A stretch of DNA of 64,000 nt from assembly GCF_001812805.1 (NCBI RefSeq), contig NZ_KV810517.1, positions 45,666-109,665 of the forward strand, written 5' to 3'. Every line of letters begins with the position of its first letter. Positions within the stretch are counted from its first letter, which is position 1. Positions 1 through 8,134 of the stretch are shown here, in pieces. This DNA comes from Corynebacterium sp. HMSC078H07. Its GTDB lineage: Bacteria; Actinomycetota; Actinomycetes; Mycobacteriales; Mycobacteriaceae. Both the position numbers and the translations under genes were made by a program. The notes below the pieces were generated by a model, which saw only the letters and a list, made by a program, of their open reading frames with translations, was not told where the DNA came from and searched no databases.

Positions 1-2
1 CC

Positions 3-1682
3 TATACCGGCTACGTCATCGCGGTTCTGCTCCTCCAAGCGCTATCCACCGCGGCGACGCTCTACCTGCCGTCACTCAACGCCCGCATCATCGACGAAGG
101 CGTCGCCAAGGTCGACATCGACTTCATCTGGCGCACCGGCGGCATCATGCTAGGCGTGGCCTTCGTCCAGGTCACCGCCGCCATCGCCGCCATCTGGTTC
201 GGCTCCCGCACCTCGATGGGCCTAGGCCGCGACCTGCGCTCCGACATCTTCCGCCGCGTCACCCGCTACTCCGCCGAAGACATGAGCCACTTCGGCACCG
301 CTACCCTCATCACACGCGGCACCAACGATGTTCAGCAAATCCAGATGGTCTACATGATGATCCTCAACTTCATGGTCACGGCCCCCATCATGTCCATCGG
401 CGGCATCATCATGGCCATCCGCGAAGACGCCGGAATGTCCTGGCTCGTCATCGTATCCGTCGTCGTGCTGCTCGCCGCGCTCTCGGCAATCATCGTGCGC
501 CTCATGCCACTCTTCCGCGCCTGGCAAGACAAGCTCGACACCATGAACGGCACCCTGCGCGAGCAAATCGCCGGCATCCGCGTCGTCCGCGCCTTTACCC
601 GTGAGGAACACGAGTCCGAACGTTTCCGCGACGCCAACCGCGACCTCACCAACCTCTCGCTCAAGGTGGGCCAGCTGTTCATCCTCATGTTCCCCATCAT
701 CACGGTCATCCTCAACGTCGCCACGGGCGCGGTCCTGTGGTTCGGCGGCCACCGCGTGGACGAGGGCCTCGTCGAGGTCGGCTCGCTGACCGCCTTCCTC
801 CAGTACCTGCTCCAAATCCTCGCCGCCGTCATGATGGGCACCTTCATGGCCATGATTTTGCCGCGTTCCATCATCTGCGCGCGCCGCATCACCGACGTTC
901 TCGACCACGCCCCCTCCATCGAGGAACCCACCAACCCCGTCACCCCGGCCCGTTCCGAAGGCGTCGTCGAGCTGCGCAACGTCACCTTCCAGTACGCCGG
1001 CGCCGAGGAGCCTGTGCTTCGCGACGTCTCCTTCACCGCCACCCCCGGCACCACCACAGCACTCATCGGCGCGACTGGCTCCGGCAAAACCACCGCGCTT
1101 TCACTCATCCCGCGCCTCTACCTGCCCACCGAGGGCCAGGTGCTTCTCGACGGGACGGATGTCGCCGAGATGAAGCGGGGGGACGTCGTCAAGCGTGTGG
1201 GCCTGGTGCCGCAGAAACCGTACCTGTTCAGCGGCTCCGTGGCCTCCAACCTGCGCCTCGGAGCCCCCGAGGCGAGCGATGAGGAGCTGTGGGCCGCGCT
1301 GCGCACGGCGCAGGCGGACTTTGTCGAGGACCTCGATATGCACATCGCGCAAGGCGGCACGAATGTGTCCGGCGGTCAGCGCCAGCGCCTATCTATTGCC
1401 CGCATGCTCGTCGCGCGGCCGTTGGTGTACCTGTTTGATGATTCCTTCTCCGCACTCGATGTGGTCACCGACGCCGCGGTGCGCGACGCCATGCGCGAAT
1501 ACACCGCCGAGGCGACGACGATTATCGTGGCGCAGCGCGTGAGCTCGATTGTGGACGCGGACCAGATTCTCGTCATGGAGGCTGGGCGCATCGTCGCGCG
1601 CGGCACGCACGAGGAACTGCTTGAAAGCTCCGAGACCTACCGCGAAATCGTAGAATCCCAGAAGACCGCGGAGGTGGCGTAA
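3..1682 (+). CDS. ABC exporter half-transporter, degenerate-site subunit (5' end outside window)
   Basis: The reading frame is open from base 3, so the gene begins before the window. The visible part holds several membrane helices of an ABC exporter transmembrane domain, then a nucleotide-binding domain with Walker A (GATGSGKT), signature (VSGGQRQR) and Walker B (YLFDDSFSALD). The catalytic glutamate after the Walker B aspartate is replaced by Asp, the usual mark of the degenerate site in heterodimeric exporters. The next gene starts on the base after this stop codon and carries the complementary features, so the two products probably form one exporter in the cytoplasmic membrane. The substrate cannot be read from the sequence; drug or lipid export are the usual roles. 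Confidence 0.9.
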   Translation, partial: YTGYVIAVLLLQALSTAATLYLPSLNARIIDEGVAKVDIDFIWRTGGIMLGVAFVQVTAAIAAIWFGSRTSMGLGRDLRSDIFRRVTRYSAEDMSHFGTATLITRGTNDVQQIQMVYMMILNFMVTAPIMSIGGIIMAIREDAGMSWLVIVSVVVLLAALSAIIVRLMPLFRAWQDKLDTMNGTLREQIAGIRVVRAFTREEHESERFRDANRDLTNLSLKVGQLFILMFPIITVILNVATGAVLWFGGHRVDEGLVEVGSLTAFLQYLLQILAAVMMGTFMAMILPRSIICARRITDVLDHAPSIEEPTNPVTPARSEGVVELRNVTFQYAGAEEPVLRDVSFTATPGTTTALIGATGSGKTTALSLIPRLYLPTEGQVLLDGTDVAEMKRGDVVKRVGLVPQKPYLFSGSVASNLRLGAPEASDEELWAALRTAQADFVEDLDMHIAQGGTNVSGGQRQRLSIARMLVARPLVYLFDDSFSALDVVTDAAVRDAMREYTAEATTIIVAQRVSSIVDADQILVMEAGRIVARGTHEELLESSETYREIVESQKTAEVA

Positions 1683-3608
1683 ATGGCTGAACACGACGCA
1701 CAAACGGCAGAGCTGGAAGAAAAGACTGGCGAGAACGCCCCGCGCAAGGCCAAGAACTTCTGGCCGTCTGCGAAACGGCTTTTTGGCCTGCTTGCACCGT
1801 TCAAGGTGCAGCTTTTCGCGATTGCCGCCATGAATATCGTGTGCGTGCTGCTGGCGGTAGCCGCGCCGAAGGTCATGGGTATGGCCACCGACGTCATTTT
1901 CTCCGGCGTTATTTCGCGCCACATGCCGGCGGGGATCTCGAAGGAGCAGGCCATTGAGGCGCTCCGCGCGGGCGGGCAGGACAACTTTGCCGACATGGCC
2001 TCCGCCATGGACTTAAACCCCGGCTTCGGCATTGATTTCTCCAAGCTCGGCACCATCATCCTCATTGTCATCGCGATGTACGTGGTGTCCTCACTCTTCC
2101 AGTGGTGGCAGGGCTTTTTGCTCAACTCCCTGGTGATGAAGGTGGTCTTCGACCTGCGCGGAGATATCGAGTCCAAGCTCAACCGCTTGCCGCTCAATTA
2201 CTTCGACACGCAATCGCGCGGCGACCTGCTCTCGCGCACAACGAACGACGCCGACAATATCCAGTCCGCCCTCCAGCAGGCCATCTCGCAGCTGTTTTAC
2301 AACCTGCTCATGGTCGTGGGCATTACGGTCATGATGTTCTCCGTGTCCTGGCAGCTAGCCCTCGTGGCGCTGCTCGCGCTGCCGCTGACGGCCGTCGTGA
2401 TTGCGGTCATTGGTTCCCGCGCGCAGAAGCAGTTCAAGGCGCAGTGGAAAGCGACCGGTGACCTCAACGGCCAGATCGAAGAGGCCTTCTCCGGCCACGA
2501 CCTCGCCACCGTCTTCGGCCGCATCGATGCCATGACGGAAGACTTTGACAAGCGCAACGAGGAACTGTTCCGCTCCGCGTCGCTGGCACAGTTCCTCGCG
2601 GGCATGATGATGCCGATCATGCAGTTCATCTCCTACCTGTCCTACGTGGTCATCGCGGTCCTCGGCGCGCTGAAAGTGGCCTCCGGCTCGCTAACTCTGG
2701 GCGGTGCCCAGGCTTTCATCCAGTACTCCCGCGAGTTCAACCAGCCGCTGGGCCAGCTCGGTGGCATGATGCAGCAGGTGCAATCAGGCGTAGCGTCAGC
2801 CGAGCGTGTCTTCGAGTTCCTCGACGCCGAGGAGGAAACCCCCGAGCAGCCCACCTCCCGCCTAGGCGGCCGCGCGAAGGGCCTCGTCGAGTTCGAGGAC
2901 GTCGATTTCTCCTATGACCCCGACAAGCCACTCATCCAGGACCTTTCCCTGCGCGTCGAGCCCGGCCAGACCGCCGCCATCGTGGGCCCCACGGGTGCTG
3001 GCAAGACCACGCTGGTTAACCTCATCATGCGCTTCTACGACATTGATTCGGGCACCATCCGCCTCGATGGCATCGACACCGCGGAGATCTCGCGCCACGA
3101 GCTGCGTTCCCAAGTGGGCATGGTGCTCCAGGACGCCATGGTCTTTGAAGGCACGATCATGGACAACATCCGCTACGGCCGCCTCGACGCCACCGACGAA
3201 GAGGTCATCGCCGCGGCGAAGGCCACCTATGTCGACCGCTTCGTCCATTCCCTCCCCGAGGGCTACGACACGAAGATTGACCAGGACGGCGGCGCCATTT
3301 CCGCCGGCGAGCGCCAGCTCATCACCATCGCGCGCGCCTTCCTGGCCCAGCCGGCGCTGCTCATTCTCGACGAGGCCACCTCGTCCGTCGATACCCGCAC
3401 CGAGATGCTCGTCCAGCAGGCCATGAACGCCCTGCGCAAGGACCGCACCTCCTTCATCATCGCGCACCGCCTATCCACGATTCGCGACGCCGACGTCATC
3501 ATCGTCATGGAGGAAGGCCGCATCGTCGAACAAGGCACACACGCCGAGCTTCTCGACGCCCACGGCGCCTACCGGCGCCTCCACCAGTCCCAGTTCCGCG
3601 AACCCTAA
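1683..3608 (+). CDS. ABC exporter half-transporter, catalytic partner subunit
   Basis: A 641-residue protein with a hydrophilic N-terminus of about 35 residues, a six-helix exporter domain and a C-terminal ATPase domain. Walker A is GPTGAGKT and Walker B is canonical (LILDEATSSVD). The signature is atypical, SAGERQ instead of SGGQQ. In a heterodimer the degenerate ATP site is made from the partner's Walker B and this subunit's signature, so the deviations in the two proteins fit together. The ATG directly follows the previous TAA, showing transcriptional and probably translational coupling. Function beyond export is not determinable. Confidence 0.92.
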   Translation: MAEHDAQTAELEEKTGENAPRKAKNFWPSAKRLFGLLAPFKVQLFAIAAMNIVCVLLAVAAPKVMGMATDVIFSGVISRHMPAGISKEQAIEALRAGGQDNFADMASAMDLNPGFGIDFSKLGTIILIVIAMYVVSSLFQWWQGFLLNSLVMKVVFDLRGDIESKLNRLPLNYFDTQSRGDLLSRTTNDADNIQSALQQAISQLFYNLLMVVGITVMMFSVSWQLALVALLALPLTAVVIAVIGSRAQKQFKAQWKATGDLNGQIEEAFSGHDLATVFGRIDAMTEDFDKRNEELFRSASLAQFLAGMMMPIMQFISYLSYVVIAVLGALKVASGSLTLGGAQAFIQYSREFNQPLGQLGGMMQQVQSGVASAERVFEFLDAEEETPEQPTSRLGGRAKGLVEFEDVDFSYDPDKPLIQDLSLRVEPGQTAAIVGPTGAGKTTLVNLIMRFYDIDSGTIRLDGIDTAEISRHELRSQVGMVLQDAMVFEGTIMDNIRYGRLDATDEEVIAAAKATYVDRFVHSLPEGYDTKIDQDGGAISAGERQLITIARAFLAQPALLILDEATSSVDTRTEMLVQQAMNALRKDRTSFIIAHRLSTIRDADVIIVMEEGRIVEQGTHAELLDAHGAYRRLHQSQFREP

Positions 3609-3635
3609 CCCCGTGCGGTGCTCCCGCACTGCGCG

Positions 3636-4187
3636 CTAGTCCACGCCCACCGCAATCACCGGCGCGGAGAATCTATCCCCGGTGAGGTTCGCCAGTTCGA
3701 GGGTGACGTTGGTGAGGGAGAGGTGGTCCATGAGGGCGTCGGGAAGCGCGGCGTCCGGGACGGGGTGTGGCTGGGGAATGCCGAGCTGGTCGAGGACGTG
3801 ATTGATATCCCCGGTCAGATCCACGGTGACCGGCACGGTACGCGCGCCTTCAATGGTGGGCGTAGCGGTCAGAGACGTCGCGACGATGCGTACGGACCCC
3901 TCCACTGTGGTCTGCGCACCACCGGTGGTGAGTAGTCCATCACCGGCGTTGCCGGGCAGCGTGATGGCGAGATCCCGCGCGTCTAGGCGGTCCCCGGTGA
4001 GTTCCAGGACGCGCACCTCGCCGTCGCCGGTCGGTGTCGTGCTGATGGTGGCGCCCACGTTACCCCGCAACGTCACCTCCTTCGCGGTCACCGTGGAGAA
4101 ACAAGGCTGGTCGGGGGCAACCTGCGCGCTCACGACCTCCACCCCGCCCTTCGCGCTCACCGCGAGGGCCACAGCGGCCGCGATCAC
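3636..4187 (-). CDS. Putative exported envelope protein, possibly DUF2993/LmeA-like
   Basis: A 183-residue protein with a short hydrophobic N-terminus (Ile/Ala/Val rich, residues 2-11) suggesting export or anchoring, then a beta-rich body alternating Thr/Val with Gly/Asp. It ends in an Asn-Val-Thr-Leu-Glu-Leu segment reminiscent of LmeA-type phospholipid-binding proteins; that assignment is tentative. The start is a GTG with GGAG four bases upstream. It is the last gene of a leftward set with DUF6114 and DUF6230 genes, 28 bp downstream of the former. A 17-bp inverted repeat (4144-4160 and 4196-4212) spans the start region, so the N-terminal VSAKGG residues are encoded by a dispersed repeat. 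Confidence 0.6.
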   Translation of the reverse strand: MIAAAVALAVSAKGGVEVVSAQVAPDQPCFSTVTAKEVTLRGNVGATISTTPTGDGEVRVLELTGDRLDARDLAITLPGNAGDGLLTTGGAQTTVEGSVRIVATSLTATPTIEGARTVPVTVDLTGDINHVLDQLGIPQPHPVPDAALPDALMDHLSLTNVTLELANLTGDRFSAPVIAVGVD

Positions 4188-4212
4188 TGTGCTCCGTGAG
4201 CGCGAAGGGCGG
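4144..4212. repeat. 17-bp perfect inverted repeat flanking a start codon
   Basis: The arms at 4144-4160 and 4196-4212 are exact reverse complements and contain the core GTGAGCGCGAAGG; the spacer is 35 bp. One arm lies in the coding start of the exported protein and the other in the gap after the DUF6114 gene. The same core recurs at 28645 and twice near 42.9 kb. Confidence 0.9.
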
Positions 4213-4215
4213 TGT

Positions 4216-4671
4216 TTACGTATCGCTGGGCTCCCAAGCCAAGGTCAGCGCGCCGCCAACAATGCCGAGCAGCGAGCCAACGAGGAAGCCTCCTAAATTA
4301 GACGCCGGCAGGGCGATGACCGCCACGATGATGCCCAGCACGCCAAGATACGTCGCGGTGGCGGGTCGACACCACGCGCCGAGGCCAAACATGACGAGAA
4401 GCGCGCCGATGAGCAGCGTGGATACGCCCGACACGGTGGAAATCATGACGAGTAGGTCCGAAATCTGGACCGTGAAGTAGGCGGGCATGGCAATGATGAC
4501 GCCCGAAAGGATGAGCAGCAGCCCCGGGATGAAAGGCCGCTCGCGGCGCCAGGCTTTAAAGCGCGTCCACGCTGACGGTTCGGGTGCTACAGAGCCAGAT
4601 TGATCGGCATCGATTGAATCGGGTTCCACGGCGCTCGTTCCTGGAGCGCCACTAGCGTCATCAGCAGGCAT
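4216..4671 (-). CDS. DUF6114 family membrane protein
   Basis: A 151-residue protein: an acidic, disordered N-terminus of about 40 residues, then a RERPFIPG motif entering four predicted membrane helices. This matches the DUF6114 family, which in streptomycetes and other actinobacteria sits beside DUF6230 genes. The start chosen is the ATG at 4671; an in-frame GTG at 4677 is possible. The 5' end overlaps the end of the DUF6230 gene by 11 bp, so translation is probably coupled. No biochemical role is known to me. Confidence 0.75.
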   Translation of the reverse strand: MPADDASGAPGTSAVEPDSIDADQSGSVAPEPSAWTRFKAWRRERPFIPGLLLILSGVIIAMPAYFTVQISDLLVMISTVSGVSTLLIGALLVMFGLGAWCRPATATYLGVLGIIVAVIALPASNLGGFLVGSLLGIVGGALTLAWEPSDT

Positions 4672-5233
4672 GGCCACGGCCCCGCTCCACGGATACGCCC
4701 ACGTTCTGCGCGGACAGGGTCTTCGCGCCGATGGAGGTGGCGCGGACGTCGTCGGCGGTCAGCGAAACCTGCTTGGAGTAGAGGCCCCAGGTGCCGGGGT
4801 CGGCGGCGTCGGAAAGCTGGCGGGCGTCAATACCCACATTGGCGTCCTGCATGACCAGCGAACCTTCGATATCTGAGGCACCGACGAGGAGGTCGGTGGC
4901 CTCCACGCTGTTATCGCCCTTGGCCTTGAGCGCGAGCGTGGACTCCCCCACTGCGGGCAGGTCCGTGGTGACGTAAAGGCACAAGTCCGAGGCCACGGCG
5001 TGCTCCAGCTTGAGGCGCGCGGTGGGGACGTCCTCCTCACCCTTCTTGTCGCTATCGATGAAGAGGGAAAAGCCCTCGCCCTCCAAGTGGCGCATGTTGA
5101 CGTTAAAGAACGTGCCCGACAGCGCCAGGTTCGCCGTCAGACCGCCCTGCGCCACCGCAAAGCCCGCCACGCCAAACGCCGCGAAGCCCGCTACTAGGCC
5201 CGCCGCGGCTTTCGGCACACTGATTCTGCCCAC
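4661..5233 (-). CDS. DUF6230 family exported protein
   Basis: A 190-residue protein with an N-terminal hydrophobic segment (Ala/Gly/Phe rich, about residues 8-30) acting as signal or anchor, then a beta-rich domain with repeated small-residue strands. The frame stays open far upstream, antisense to the Fe-S gene, but the real start is GTG at 5233 because AGGAGG lies four bases before it. A -10-like TATCAT at 5262-5267 points to a promoter in the divergent gap. First gene of the DUF6230, DUF6114, exported-protein set. Its function is unknown; the family is envelope-located by topology. Confidence 0.78.
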   Translation of the reverse strand: MGRISVPKAAAGLVAGFAAFGVAGFAVAQGGLTANLALSGTFFNVNMRHLEGEGFSLFIDSDKKGEEDVPTARLKLEHAVASDLCLYVTTDLPAVGESTLALKAKGDNSVEATDLLVGASDIEGSLVMQDANVGIDARQLSDAADPGTWGLYSKQVSLTADDVRATSIGAKTLSAQNVGVSVERGRGHAC

Positions 5234-5261
5234 AACGCCTCCTGAAAAGTTGACCCTCAGA

Positions 5262-5267
5262 ATGATA
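5262..5267 (-). promoter_or_regulatory. Probable -10 element for the DUF6230 gene set
   Basis: TATCAT on the minus strand, 28 bp before the DUF6230 GTG, in the 114-bp gap shared with the divergent Fe-S gene. The -35 region is not clear. Confidence 0.4.
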
Positions 5268-5347
5268 GCTGAATCCCGACTCCCGGAATTGAGCAGTGAG
5301 GCTTTAAGGTAGGAAGCAGCATTGAGCCAAGCAATAAAGGAGCGCGC

Positions 5348-8089
5348 ATGTTCGGCTGGGTTGCCATCGCCGCATCGATCCCGGTGTGGCTGTATTTCTT
5401 CTACCGAGTCGGTGTGCTCTTCCGTTTCATCCGCTCCGGTGGACCCACGCAGCTCAACCGCACCGACCGCCCCATGGCGCGCCTCGGCCGCGTCCTCGTC
5501 GAAGTCTTCGGCCATACCCACTTCAAAGGCCGACCGCTGGTCAACGCCGCGCACTGGCTTGTCATGGTAGGTTTCCTCTTCGGCATTCTGGTGTGGTTTG
5601 AGGCCTATATCCAAACCTTCGCGCCCGATAAAGGCTGGCCGTGGCTCAGCGACTGGCCGGTCTATCACTTCATCGAGGAGGTCCTCGGCATCGCAACGGT
5701 GCTGGGCATTGGCTTCCTCGCCGCAGTACGCCTCAAGCTCGGCCACACTGAGCGCGGCAGCCGCTTCTACAATTCGCAGGTCTTCCCAGCGCACTTGGTG
5801 GAGGCCATCGTGTTTGTCGAGGGCCTCGGCATGCTCCTGGTCAAGGCGTCCTCCATCGCGACGTTTGGCGGTGGGTCGCCGTGGGCTGATTTCTTGACGG
5901 TGCATGTGGCGGGGGTGATGGGGGCGTCGCCAAGCATGGTGCAATTCTTTGCCCTGGTGAAGCTGCTGTCGGGCCTTCTCTTCATCGCCTGCATCGCCCG
6001 CTACTTCCAGTGGGGTGTGATGTGGCACCGTTTTATGGCGTTCTTCAACATCTTCTTCCAGCGCAACGCCGACGGTGCAAAGGCGCTGGGTGCTGTGCCC
6101 ACGCCGGACCTGGAGGACCTCGAGCCGGGGAGCTGGAAAATGCTTCTCGACGCCTCCTCCTGCACCGAATGCGGCCGGTGCCAGGACCTGTGCCCCGCGT
6201 GGAATACCGGCAAGCCGCTGAGTCCGAAGAAAGTCATGATGGACCTGCGCCAGGGTGCGCTGGATAATTACAACCCGCACGAGGGACTCAACGTGCTGGC
6301 GATGGCGGGCACGATTGATGATGACGTCCTGTGGTCCTGCACCAACTGTGGTGCGTGCGTGGACCAGTGCCCGGTGGATATCGAGCACATCGACCACATC
6401 GCGGACCTGCGCCGTTTCAAGGTTCTGGCGGAGTCTGACTTCCCGTCGGAGCTGACCGGGCTGTTTAAGAACATGGAAACGAAGGGCAACCCGTGGGGCC
6501 GCAACGCCTCGGAGCGCCGCGCGTGGATTGACCAGGCGCGCGCCGACGGCATTGAGGTGCCGATTATCGGCGAGGACGCTACGGATTTTTCCGACCTCGA
6601 GTACCTGTTCTGGGTCGGCTGCGCCGGTGCCTACGACGACAAGGGCCGCGCCACGACGCGCGCGGTGGTGGACATGCTGCACACCGCCGGCGTGAAATTC
6701 GGCGTGCTGGCCACGGGCGAGACCTGCACGGGTGACCCGGCGCGCCGTGCCGGCAATGAGTTCCTGTTCCAGGTAATGGCGGAGCAGAATGTTGCCGCGC
6801 TTAACGACGCCTTCCACGGCGTCCCCCAAGGCCAACGCAAGATCATCACCACGTGTCCACACTGTTTTAATACGATTCGCAACGAATACCCCGATTTCGA
6901 CGGCCACTTTGATGTGCTGCACCATACGCAGCTGCTCAACCGTTTGGTGCGCGAAAAGTTGCTCGTGCCGGTGCCACGTTCGCCGGAGAATCGCCGCCCC
7001 GTCACGTATCACGATCCCTGCTTCCTGGGCCGTCATAACAAGGTTTTCGACCCGCCACGTGAACTCGTGGAAGCGACTGGCGCAACGCTTGCGGAAATGG
7101 ACCACAACCGTGACGAAGCTTTCTGTTGTGGTGCCGGTGGTGCGCGTATGTTCATGGAAGAAAACCTGGGCAAGCGCGTCAATGAGTTCCGTTCGGAGCA
7201 GGCAGTGGCCACCGGTGCTTCTGAGATCGCAACCGGTTGCCCGTTCTGTAACGTCATGCTCACCGGTGGTGTGAAGTCCGTTGCGCCGGAAACCCAGGTC
7301 AGCGATGTAGCGCTTATGCTTCGCGACGCCATCGCCCCCTCCGGCACTCTCCCCGCCCCGCGCGAGAAGGCTTTCCTCGATACGCCGCGTCGTCTGTCCC
7401 CTGCCGCACCGTCCGACCCCACCGCTTCTTCGCGACCTAACGACTCGTCGGTGCCCGACACTTCCGCGCCCGCCGTTGCCGCCGATGCGCCCACCACCCC
7501 AGAGCCTCTAGAATCTCCCGCTCCGACGCCTCCAACCCCAGCGGCGACTCCTGCAGCTCCCGCCACCCCGCCAGCTCCATCTGCCCCTTCCGCGCCTTCG
7601 GCCCCTGCCACGCCAAGCGCACCAACAGCTCCGGCTGCTCCCTCCACTCCGTCGGTGCCCACAGCACCCAGTGCCCCCACGGACTCTTCCACCCCGTCCG
7701 CACCTGCTACTCCGAAGCCACCTAGCGCTCCGGCAGCAACAAAGGCGCCAACCGCACCGTCCGCGCCCGCGGCCCCTGCAGCTCCCGCCACGCCGCCGGC
7801 TCCAACCGCCCCATCCGTGCCAAGCGCACCTGCGGTGCCGGAAGCGCCGAAGGCAGCGGAGACTCCTCGTGCGCCAGGAGCGCCGAAGGCTCCAGCAGCG
7901 CCCGCTGCGCCGGATGTACCGAGTGCCCCGGCGGCGCCTAAGGCTCCGAGCGCGCCAACAGCACCCCAGGCACCTGCGGCACCCGCGGCGCCGAAGGCAC
8001 CAAGCGCGCCGAAAGCCCCCGAAGTGCCGGTGGCGCCGGGGGCGTCGGAAAGCGTGGCACAGGCCCCGAAGCCACCGAGCCAGGACTAG
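5348..8089 (+). CDS. Membrane (Fe-S)-binding heterodisulfide-reductase-like oxidoreductase with Pro/Ala-rich tail
   Basis: A 913-residue protein. The first ~230 residues form a NarI-like membrane domain with about five helices and conserved His. Two 4Fe-4S ferredoxin motifs follow at residues ~272 (CTECGRCQDLCP) and ~331 (CTNCGACVDQCP). Two cysteine-rich CCG-type domains then appear, the second with CCGAGGARMF at ~593. This order is typical of actinobacterial Fe-S-binding reductases of unknown electron acceptor. From about residue 665 to the end the protein is almost only Pro, Ala, Ser and Thr, an unusually long disordered tail. The start is supported by AAAGGAG seven bases upstream. A role as a membrane quinone- or disulfide-linked oxidoreductase is inferred. 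Confidence 0.9.
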   Translation: MFGWVAIAASIPVWLYFFYRVGVLFRFIRSGGPTQLNRTDRPMARLGRVLVEVFGHTHFKGRPLVNAAHWLVMVGFLFGILVWFEAYIQTFAPDKGWPWLSDWPVYHFIEEVLGIATVLGIGFLAAVRLKLGHTERGSRFYNSQVFPAHLVEAIVFVEGLGMLLVKASSIATFGGGSPWADFLTVHVAGVMGASPSMVQFFALVKLLSGLLFIACIARYFQWGVMWHRFMAFFNIFFQRNADGAKALGAVPTPDLEDLEPGSWKMLLDASSCTECGRCQDLCPAWNTGKPLSPKKVMMDLRQGALDNYNPHEGLNVLAMAGTIDDDVLWSCTNCGACVDQCPVDIEHIDHIADLRRFKVLAESDFPSELTGLFKNMETKGNPWGRNASERRAWIDQARADGIEVPIIGEDATDFSDLEYLFWVGCAGAYDDKGRATTRAVVDMLHTAGVKFGVLATGETCTGDPARRAGNEFLFQVMAEQNVAALNDAFHGVPQGQRKIITTCPHCFNTIRNEYPDFDGHFDVLHHTQLLNRLVREKLLVPVPRSPENRRPVTYHDPCFLGRHNKVFDPPRELVEATGATLAEMDHNRDEAFCCGAGGARMFMEENLGKRVNEFRSEQAVATGASEIATGCPFCNVMLTGGVKSVAPETQVSDVALMLRDAIAPSGTLPAPREKAFLDTPRRLSPAAPSDPTASSRPNDSSVPDTSAPAVAADAPTTPEPLESPAPTPPTPAATPAAPATPPAPSAPSAPSAPATPSAPTAPAAPSTPSVPTAPSAPTDSSTPSAPATPKPPSAPAATKAPTAPSAPAAPAAPATPPAPTAPSVPSAPAVPEAPKAAETPRAPGAPKAPAAPAAPDVPSAPAAPKAPSAPTAPQAPAAPAAPKAPSAPKAPEVPVAPGASESVAQAPKPPSQD

Positions 8090-8101
8090 TTTTTAAACTA
8101 G
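8086..8101. repeat. Short AT-rich hairpin after the Fe-S gene
   Basis: CTAGTTT-TT-AAACTAG overlaps the stop codon of the Fe-S gene. The seven-bp arms could form a weak terminator or stabilise the 3' end. Confidence 0.4.
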
Positions 8102-8122
8102 GCGCGATTGGGGCGGCACGGG

Positions 8123-8128
8123 TAGTCT
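8123..8128 (+). promoter_or_regulatory. -10 element of a probably leaderless transcript (antiporter)
   Basis: TAGTCT lies six bases before the antiporter ATG, which has no clear ribosome binding site. Confidence 0.55.
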
Positions 8129-8134
8129 CTAGAC

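Noticed and set aside
4661..7105. Very long minus-strand frame of 814 codons
   Set aside because: Most of it is antisense to the Fe-S oxidoreductase gene and lacks domains. Only the last 190 codons, after an AGGAGG-GTG, are the DUF6230 gene.
7500..8060. Regularly repeated sequence suggesting a CRISPR or tandem array
   Set aside because: The repeats are imperfect three-to-five-codon Pro/Ala units in frame with the Fe-S protein, with no spacer structure.
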